Assembly: GCA_030641665.1 (NCBI GenBank)
Contig: DAOWHA010000059.1
Coordinates: 1-9,322, forward strand
Length of the DNA stretch: 9,322 nucleotides
Origin: JAGLTA01 sp023142625
Lineage (GTDB): Bacteria; Patescibacteriota; Patescibacteriia; JAACEG01
Direction of reading: 5' to 3'
Shown here: in pieces, positions 1-4,465 of the stretch
How the letters are laid out: each line of letters begins with the position of its first letter
How positions within the stretch are numbered: position 1 is the first letter of the stretch
Program-made: the position numbers and the translations under genes
Notes under the pieces: generated by a model
Told to the model about the DNA's origin: nothing
The model's database searches: none
Seen by the model: the letters and a program-made list of their open reading frames with translations, nothing else

Positions 1-990
1 GCGGTTCGGATTGTTTAATTTGATGAATTCATATGCAAGATCAAGGATGTTTTGCCTGCTGCGGTAATTATTTATTAAAACAACATTTTTGCTTTTAGGA
101 TAATCTTTTTTAAATTGCAGAATATTGCTCATTGAGGCGCCGCGGAAGCGAAAAATGCTTTGGTCGTCGTCAGCGACAACAGTCAAGTTGTTTTTTGGAG
201 CGGCAAGCATTTTAACCAATTCATACTGCGCCCAATTAGTGTCTTGAAATTCATCAACTAAAATATATTTGAATTGTTCTCTATATTTTTTTAAAATTCC
301 AGGTCTTTTTTCAAAGAGTTTCAGGAAGTAATTTATCAGATCGCCAAAATCAAGATAACTGTTTTCCAGCAGCAGTTGCTGATAAGTATGATAAGCGCCG
401 GCAACTTCATTAATTCTTAAAATTTCCTGCTCGGCAATTTCCGTCCCGCCCATCGCTTCCATATTATCCAAATTGATTTTTAATCCTTCTGCGTATTTTA
501 AATAATCTTCCGGAGAAATTACATCGTCTTTTGCGCGGGAAAAGTGGCTTAAAAGCGAATGGATGAATTTTGTCGGATTGCCAAGCGGACGGTAATAATC
601 AAGATTAAATCTGTCTAAATTTTTTTTAATTAAAGCCCATTGCTGGAAACTGTTAATCAGTTTAAAATCAATAGGCAGTCCGATTGCAAGCCCATCGTCT
701 TTTAAGATTCTTTCGCAGAAAGAATGAAAAGTTGAAATCCATAAATCAAGGTATCCTAAAGGCAGAAGCCGATCAACCCGCTCTTCCATTTCTCCCGCGG
801 CTTTTTCAGTAAATGTTAAAGCTAAAATTTCATCTGTTTTCGCAAGTCCTTGTTCTATGAGCCAAGCGATTTTTTGAGTGATAACTGTTGTTTTGCCTGT
901 CCCGGCCCCGGCGATAATAAGCAGGGGACCGTTTTTATGAATAACCGCCTCAAGTTGCTCCTTATTTAATTTTTCCATTAGATTTTCCAT
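1..990 (-). CDS. UvrD/PcrA/Rep-type superfamily 1 DNA helicase, N-terminal part (runs off window)
   Basis: This is an ATP-dependent 3'-5' DNA helicase of the UvrD/PcrA/Rep family, which unwinds DNA in repair and replication restart in the cytoplasm. Translating the minus strand from ATG at 990 gives 330 residues with no stop before base 1, so the C-terminal half lies outside. Visible motifs, in order: Q-motif LNKEQ (residues 8-12), Walker A AGAGTGKT (27-34), motif Ia LTFTEKAAGEM (58-68), STFHSFCER (86-94), motif II VDEFQDT (245-251, Asp246/Glu247 for Mg and ATP), motif III DDQSIFRFRGA (275-285) and motif IV NNYRS (307-311). A second in-frame ATG at 978 is possible. I prefer 990 because a promoter places +1 exactly there. 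No Shine-Dalgarno is seen. It is transcribed divergently from the glycogen synthase. UvrD, PcrA and Rep cannot be told apart without the C-terminus. Confidence 0.95.
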   Translation of the reverse strand, partial: MENLMEKLNKEQLEAVIHKNGPLLIIAGAGTGKTTVITQKIAWLIEQGLAKTDEILALTFTEKAAGEMEERVDRLLPLGYLDLWISTFHSFCERILKDDGLAIGLPIDFKLINSFQQWALIKKNLDRFNLDYYRPLGNPTKFIHSLLSHFSRAKDDVISPEDYLKYAEGLKINLDNMEAMGGTEIAEQEILRINEVAGAYHTYQQLLLENSYLDFGDLINYFLKLFEKRPGILKKYREQFKYILVDEFQDTNWAQYELVKMLAAPKNNLTVVADDDQSIFRFRGASMSNILQFKKDYPKSKNVVLINNYRSRQNILDLAYEFIKLNNPNR

Positions 991-996
991 AACTTT

Positions 997-1025
997 ATAC
1001 TACAATTAAAAACAGTTTTTGTAAA
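997..1025 (-). promoter_or_regulatory. Sigma-70-like promoter of the helicase gene, probably leaderless
   Basis: Read on the minus strand, TTTACA (1025-1020), a 17-base spacer and TAGTAT (1002-997) form a good housekeeping-type promoter. A 6-base discriminator then leads to position 990, the A of the helicase ATG. No Shine-Dalgarno precedes that ATG, so a leaderless transcript is the simplest reading. The surroundings are A+T-rich, so a chance match cannot be excluded. Confidence 0.5.
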
Positions 1026-1055
1026 ATTAAAATTTATAAAAAATCGCGGTTTTTG

Positions 1056-1084
1056 TTGTAAAAATTTTTTTATTATACTATGAT
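1056..1084 (+). promoter_or_regulatory. Sigma-70-like promoter of the glycogen synthase block, probably leaderless
   Basis: TTGTAA (1056-1061), a 17-base spacer and TATGAT (1079-1084) are followed by a 6-base discriminator, putting +1 at 1091, the A of the ATG. An alternative pairing is TTGTTG (1053-1058) with TATACT (1074-1079) at 15 bases, which would start about 5 bases earlier. In either case the 5' leader is nearly absent and there is no Shine-Dalgarno. Confidence 0.45.
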
Positions 1085-1090
1085 AATGCT

Positions 1091-1864
1091 ATGAATATTA
1101 AAATAAAAAATTCAAAAAAGATTACTATCGCTCATATTAGTTCGCAGATGGCGCCGTTTTCTAAAACTGGCGGAATGGCTGATGTAGTTAACGCTTTATT
1201 AAGGAAGCAGTCGCAGTTTGGCGATAAAGCAATAGCCATAACTCCCGGTTATGGATTTATAAGAAATCAAAATTTAGGATGGAAGACGATCGTTAAGAGT
1301 CTATCTGTTAAAATAGGCGAAGATGAATATTCTTTCGCTGTTAAAAAGAGCAAGCTTTTTAATAATGTCAAAGTTTATTTTATCTGCAATTATAAGTTGT
1401 TCGGCAGCCATAAAATTTATGGCACCGGATTTGACGGCTTGCGTTTTTATTTTTTTAATTTAGCGGCTCTTCAATTGATGCGGCATCTGAATTTTACTCC
1501 TGATATTATACACTGCCATTGCTGGCACGCTGGATTAGTTCCAAATTTTATTAAAAAATCAAAATTTTTTGCAAATTCAGCCACTGTTTTTACGATTCAT
1601 AATCTTATCTTTCAAGGAGCGAAAAATTGGTGGGAAGTGCCGCCTGAAAAAATTGATAACGGCAAAAATTCGCCTTCCAGAGATGCGGAAAAGATAGAAT
1701 ATATAAATTTTACCAAAAGAGGGATATTATACGCCGATGTGATCAATACAGTGTCAGAGCGGCACGCCAAAGAGATTCTCACCGCTAAATTCGGGCAGGG
1801 CTTGGAAAAAATTCTGCAAAAGAGAAAAGAAGATGTTTACGGAATTATTAACGGCATAGATTAA
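1091..1864 (+). CDS. glgA: Glycogen/starch synthase (GT5), N-terminal domain; ORF ends at an in-frame TAA
   Basis: Glycogen synthase transfers glucose from ADP-glucose (or UDP-glucose) to growing alpha-1,4-glucan in the cytoplasm. This 257-residue ORF is the N-terminal Rossmann domain of the GT-B fold. Seen: KTGGMADV (25-32), the family's K-x-G-G nucleotide-sugar/acceptor loop; HCHCWHAGL (141-149), the counterpart of HxHDWHT; TIHNLIFQG (168-176); the stretch from KRGILYADVINTVSE to GQGLEKIL (209-242); and GIINGID at the end (251-257). TAA (1862-1864) directly follows NGID, where GlgA proteins continue through about x-x-x-W-N-P into the second domain. The same frame stays open and homologous after the stop (1865-2575). 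Read through, the product would be about 494 residues, a normal GlgA length. It is therefore either a gene broken by one nonsense substitution, a split two-chain enzyme, or a sequencing error. Confidence 0.88.
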   Translation: MNIKIKNSKKITIAHISSQMAPFSKTGGMADVVNALLRKQSQFGDKAIAITPGYGFIRNQNLGWKTIVKSLSVKIGEDEYSFAVKKSKLFNNVKVYFICNYKLFGSHKIYGTGFDGLRFYFFNLAALQLMRHLNFTPDIIHCHCWHAGLVPNFIKKSKFFANSATVFTIHNLIFQGAKNWWEVPPEKIDNGKNSPSRDAEKIEYINFTKRGILYADVINTVSERHAKEILTAKFGQGLEKILQKRKEDVYGIINGID

Positions 1865-1867
1865 AAG

Positions 1868-2575
1868 GTGCATAATCCATTGATTGATAAGCATATTTAT
1901 TATAAATATGATTGGGACAGTTTAAGAAATAAAAAAAAGAATAAATTAGAATTTCAAAAAGAGTTTAAGCTTATTAAGGATAAAAATATTCCAATGCTTG
2001 GATTTTCTAACCGTTTAAGCGAGGAGAAAGGAGTTTTGCTTTTACAGAAGACAATCCATATTCTTTTAAAGTTAAATTTGCAAATCGTTATTATTTGCGA
2101 TAATTACGGCAACAAGGAATATATCAAATTTTTTAAAAAAATCGCACGGCAGCATCCTGATAAATTTGTTATTTATGTTAAAAAGCCATTTCCAGAAGAT
2201 ATGGAAAGCAAAATGTTTGCCGCCAGCGATATGTTTTTAATGCCTTCAAGTTTTGAGCCGTGCGGAATTTCTCAGATGAAGAGTTTGCGTTATGGGAGCA
2301 TTCCCATAGTCCATAAAACAGGAGGGCTGTCAGACACGATCGCTGATTTTAATCCGCGTAAAAACATAGGCAACGGATTTGTTTTCCAGTCTTACAACAA
2401 AGAAGAGTTTTTAATGGCGATAGCAAGAGCGCTGGAAAATTATAAATATCCGAAAGTTTGGGAATATTTGACATGGCGCGGAATGAAAGAGTCTTTTTCT
2501 TGGAAGCTGCCTGCGAAAAAATATTTAGCGCTTTATAAAATAGCAATAAAAAAACGGCTTTTGAAATTAGATTAA
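1868..2575 (+). CDS. glgA: Glycogen/starch synthase, C-terminal (nucleotide-sugar binding) domain
   Basis: This is the second half of the GT5 synthase, 235 residues if translation restarts at GTG 1868. It is in the same frame as the upstream part, separated only by TAA and AAG. It opens with VHNPLIDKHIYYKYD, matching the VWNP...KY segment that follows NGID in intact GlgA. It then shows FSNRLSEEKG (donor-binding loop, usually SRLxxQKG), the acidic motif MPSSFEPCGISQMKSLRYG, and IVHKTGGLSDTI, all hallmarks of the GT5 C-domain. An AAAAGG sequence touches the GTG without the usual spacing, so efficient independent initiation is doubtful. Termination-reinitiation across three bases is possible. 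Without the N-terminal domain this part should not be active alone. Four bases separate its stop from the next ATG, suggesting one operon. Confidence 0.87.
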   Translation: MHNPLIDKHIYYKYDWDSLRNKKKNKLEFQKEFKLIKDKNIPMLGFSNRLSEEKGVLLLQKTIHILLKLNLQIVIICDNYGNKEYIKFFKKIARQHPDKFVIYVKKPFPEDMESKMFAASDMFLMPSSFEPCGISQMKSLRYGSIPIVHKTGGLSDTIADFNPRKNIGNGFVFQSYNKEEFLMAIARALENYKYPKVWEYLTWRGMKESFSWKLPAKKYLALYKIAIKKRLLKLD

Positions 2576-2579
2576 AGAT

Positions 2580-3161
2580 ATGTCCGAAAAAAAATATTTA
2601 ATTATGAGAGATAGAAAAGTAATGCTCACGCCTTGCTATTGGAATATGATTACACAAATTTCTCATGAAACATATAAGATTTATAAAATAAACATAAAGT
2701 TTATATGGCAGTATTTTAGTCGCGAAGGAATGCTGCAATTTTATTTAAAAAAAGATTGGGAAAAAGTAAGTTATTTTATCAGCAAAAAAGTTTTTAATGA
2801 TAAAAATTTTATAAATAACTTGCAAATAAAACTTAAACAGGCCGAAGGAAGAGCGAATAAATTTTTAGAAAAAAATAAAAATTTGGATTATAAAAATTCA
2901 ATTTTTAAAAAATTAATAAATACAGCAAATATTATAAAAGATTTATGGTTAAAATATGATTGTATAAATGTTCCTGTTTGGTATGTCGGCGGAGATAAAT
3001 TTTGGAAAATGGTTAATAATGAGATAAATATTCCAGAACAAGATTTTTTATTTTTAACAACTCCAATAGAAAAAACAGCGGTTAGCAAACTAGAATATGA
3101 ATTATTAAAGCGCGCAAGATTAGTTAAAAATAATAAAAAATATTTATCAAGGCAAGGTTAA
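2580..3161 (+). CDS. PEP-utiliser/PEP-synthase-like protein, N-terminal portion (frameshifted gene)
   Basis: These 193 residues are a mostly helical, Lys/Asn/Ile-rich region with no ATP-grasp and no TIM-barrel motif. I assign it by position: its end runs, after a one-base shift, directly into a PEP-utiliser swivel domain. Short swivel-domain proteins with a helical N-terminal region occur in Candidate Phyla Radiation genomes, where their reaction is not settled. It begins four bases after the glycogen synthase, without a clear Shine-Dalgarno. The last codons (YLSRQG, stop 3159-3161) are out of frame. Deleting one A from the A6 run at 3135-3140 gives NNKNIYQGKVKV and continues into the next ORF. 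The repaired protein would be about 285 residues, far below the roughly 800 of canonical PEP synthase. An internal deletion is also possible. Confidence 0.6.
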   Translation: MSEKKYLIMRDRKVMLTPCYWNMITQISHETYKIYKINIKFIWQYFSREGMLQFYLKKDWEKVSYFISKKVFNDKNFINNLQIKLKQAEGRANKFLEKNKNLDYKNSIFKKLINTANIIKDLWLKYDCINVPVWYVGGDKFWKMVNNEINIPEQDFLFLTTPIEKTAVSKLEYELLKRARLVKNNKKYLSRQG

Positions 3162-3213
3162 AGTTTTATTTTCGCCGAATGAGGGCGGCAAGATTAAAAG
3201 TGGGAATTTTTTA

Positions 3214-3438
3214 GTGGCAACAATGACAACGCCTGATTATATTATTTCCATGAAAAAGGCAATAGGTTTTATCACTGACGAAGGGGGAATTACCTGCCAC
3301 GCAGCTATAGTCGCGCGCGAAATGAATAAACACTGCATCATCGGCACGAAAATCGTCACTAAGGTTTTGAAAGACGGGGATTTAGTTGAGGTGGACGCTG
3401 ATAAAGGAGTGGTAAAAATATTTAAAAAAGCGAAATAA
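3214..3438 (+). CDS. PEP-utilising enzyme mobile (swivel) domain, C-terminal portion of the frameshifted gene
   Basis: This carries the phosphohistidine swivel domain of the PEP synthase/PPDK/enzyme I family. The key motif is TDEGGITCHAAIVARE, matching GGxTSHAAIVARE, with the phospho-accepting His at residue 29 counted from GTG 3214. It then runs through KHCIIGTKIVTKVLKDGD and EVDADKGVVKI, the usual C-terminal beta strands. GTG 3214 is only the first start codon in the open frame. Homology clearly begins earlier: the same frame from 3124 reads IYQGKVKVLFSP...GNFLVATMTTPD, typical for this domain, and is bounded by TAG at 3121. It is therefore the 3' end of the gene starting at 2580, displaced by one base, and probably not an independent gene. 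No other catalytic domain of the family lies nearby. Confidence 0.75.
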   Translation: MATMTTPDYIISMKKAIGFITDEGGITCHAAIVAREMNKHCIIGTKIVTKVLKDGDLVEVDADKGVVKIFKKAK

Positions 3439-3471
3439 TAAAATAATCAAAAGAGTAAATTTTAGTTGACA

Positions 3472-3491
3472 GTTGACAGTTAACTGTCAAC
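3472..3491. repeat. Perfect 20-bp palindrome with tandem AGTTGAC heptads
   Basis: GTTGACAGTTAACTGTCAAC is a perfect dyad with 10-bp arms and no loop. It is preceded by an extra direct copy of the heptad, so AGTTGAC occurs at 3464-3470 and 3471-3477. It overlaps the -35 box of the putative comF promoter. It could be an operator, the remnant of a heptad repeat, or a weak hairpin. It lacks the T-tract of a good intrinsic terminator. Confidence 0.7.
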
Positions 3492-3501
3492 CTTTTAAAA
3501 T
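3473..3501 (+). promoter_or_regulatory. Strong sigma-70-like promoter ahead of comF
   Basis: TTGACA (3473-3478, exact consensus), a 17-base spacer and TAAAAT (3496-3501, 5 of 6) predict +1 near 3508, only 6 to 12 bases before the candidate start codons. The -35 box lies inside the 20-bp palindrome and the -10 box inside the adjoining CCTTTTAAA/TTTAAAAGG dyad. Confidence 0.5.
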
Positions 3502-3509
3502 TTAAAAGG
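3491..3509. repeat. Second dyad, CCTTTTAAA-A-TTTAAAAGG, overlapping the comF ribosome binding site
   Basis: Nine-base arms are separated by one base. The right arm contains the first part of the AAGGAG ribosome binding site. In a longer transcript entering from upstream, a hairpin here could mask that site. In a transcript starting near 3508 it would be absent. Confidence 0.5.
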
Positions 3510-3511
3510 AG
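3506..3511 (+). promoter_or_regulatory. Shine-Dalgarno AAGGAG that favours the comF start at 3520
   Basis: AAGGAG ends 2 bases before the ATG at 3514 but 8 bases before the in-frame ATG at 3520. The second spacing is normal. This is the only clear Shine-Dalgarno in the window. Confidence 0.65.
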
Positions 3512-3519
3512 AAATGATT

Positions 3520-4257
3520 ATGTTTTTAAAAGATTGCTGGCGTTTTTGCATTGACTGGCTTATGCCTATTGAATGCCTGTTTTGCGGCAAGTATGGGAAA
3601 TTAGTCTGTGATGAATGCTTGGAAAATATTGAATTTAATCCGATTAACAGATGCCCTTTTTGCGCCAAATTTTCTTTTTCAGGTATTACTTGCTATAATT
3701 GTGAAAAAATAAATAAAGGATTAAATGGGTTATTCTGTTACGGTTTTTATAATAATGTCAGGATTAAAAAAATAATTCATTTTTTTAAATACAGGTATTT
3801 ATCAGCCCTTGCCGATCCTTTATCTATAATGCTTGAGCAGGTTATAAAAAATATAAAAAAAGGGCAGCAAATAGGCGCTTTGCCTAAAATAATAGAAGAA
3901 GATACGCTGTATATCCCAGTTCCGCTGCATAAAAGAAAATTAAGGGAAAGAGGATTTAATCAAGCGGAACTATTATTAAGAAAGTTAGCTGACAAAAAAG
4001 AAATTTTAGAGGAAAATATTTTATTGGACGGTTTAATAAGATCCCGCTATACTCATCCGCAAGCGAAATTGCCCAAAGACGAGAAGATTAATAATTTAAA
4101 AAACGCTTTTGCGTATAATGGCAAAGAATTAAAAAATAGAAGTGTTGTTTTAATAGACGATGTTTCAACAAGCGGAATTACTCTGAATGAGTGCGCTAAA
4201 GCTTTAAGAAAGAATGGAGCAAAAAAAGTTTGGGGCGTTGTCATCGCCAGAGGATAG
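3520..4257 (+). CDS. comF: ComF family protein (zinc-ribbon plus phosphoribosyltransferase domain)
   Basis: ComF/ComFC proteins act in DNA uptake in competent bacteria, where they are thought to handle incoming single-stranded DNA. Related proteins (GntX) occur in non-competent cells. The 245-residue product, with the start at 3520 set by the Shine-Dalgarno, has four CxxC pairs: C19/C22, C30/C33, C45/C48 and C58/C61. These make an N-terminal zinc-binding region. The type I phosphoribosyltransferase signatures follow: IPVPLHKRKLRERGFNQAELL (132-152), the segment from RSRYTHPQ to LKNAF (174-197), and the PRPP loop VVLIDDVSTSGIT (209-221). Length and motif order are normal and the gene looks intact. 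It has its own promoter and is flanked by A+T-rich spacers, so it may be a single-gene unit. Competence is an inference from the family, as no other com gene is visible. Confidence 0.93.
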   Translation: MFLKDCWRFCIDWLMPIECLFCGKYGKLVCDECLENIEFNPINRCPFCAKFSFSGITCYNCEKINKGLNGLFCYGFYNNVRIKKIIHFFKYRYLSALADPLSIMLEQVIKNIKKGQQIGALPKIIEEDTLYIPVPLHKRKLRERGFNQAELLLRKLADKKEILEENILLDGLIRSRYTHPQAKLPKDEKINNLKNAFAYNGKELKNRSVVLIDDVSTSGITLNECAKALRKNGAKKVWGVVIARG

Positions 4258-4465
4258 ATAAAAAAATTTTAAATTTTAAATTTATAATTTTAAATCAATT
4301 TTAAATGTTTAAATAGTTAAAACAGACAATTATTTTAAATTTTTAAATAATATTTTTAAATAATTAGAAAATAATTTAAAATTTATTCATTTGGATTTCA
4401 TTTTAAATTTAAAATTAGAAAGTTAAAAAATATTTAGAATTTATTTTATTGTTAATTTTTTAAAA
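4258..4465. other. Extremely A+T-rich spacer with repeated TTTTAAAT octamers
   Basis: By my count this 208-base spacer has only about 15 G or C bases. The octamer TTTTAAAT occurs eight times, at 4267, 4274, 4288, 4299, 4333, 4341, 4354 and 4401, usually within ATTTTAAAT, with irregular spacing. I see no ORF, tRNA or G+C-rich hairpin. It must hold the aroDEK promoter, but in such sequence -10-like hexamers are too common to choose one. TTGTTA (4449-4454) with TAAAAT (4470-4475) at 15 bases is one option and would favour the ATG at 4499. Confidence 0.7.

Noticed and set aside
1862..1864. TAA read as a sense codon through an alternative genetic code
   Set aside because: TAA ends the frames at 2575, 3161, 3438, 6400 and 9286 at sensible protein ends, so it functions as a stop in this genome.
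3466..3494. The upstream TTGACA (3466-3471) as the comF -35 box
   Set aside because: At 17 bases it meets AACCTT, which is no -10 box. The second TTGACA at 3473 pairs with TAAAAT.
3472..3509. Intrinsic terminator after the PEP-utiliser gene
   Set aside because: The stems have almost no loop and no following T-tract, and they overlap promoter elements better than a terminator pattern.
3514..3519. comF start at the first ATG, 3514
   Set aside because: Only 2 bases separate it from AAGGAG. The second ATG at 3520 has 8-base spacing.
4258..4465. CRISPR-like or origin-like repeat array in the A+T-rich spacer
   Set aside because: The repeated unit is only 8 bases, spacing is irregular, there are no unique spacers of constant length, and I recognised no DnaA boxes or dnaA gene.
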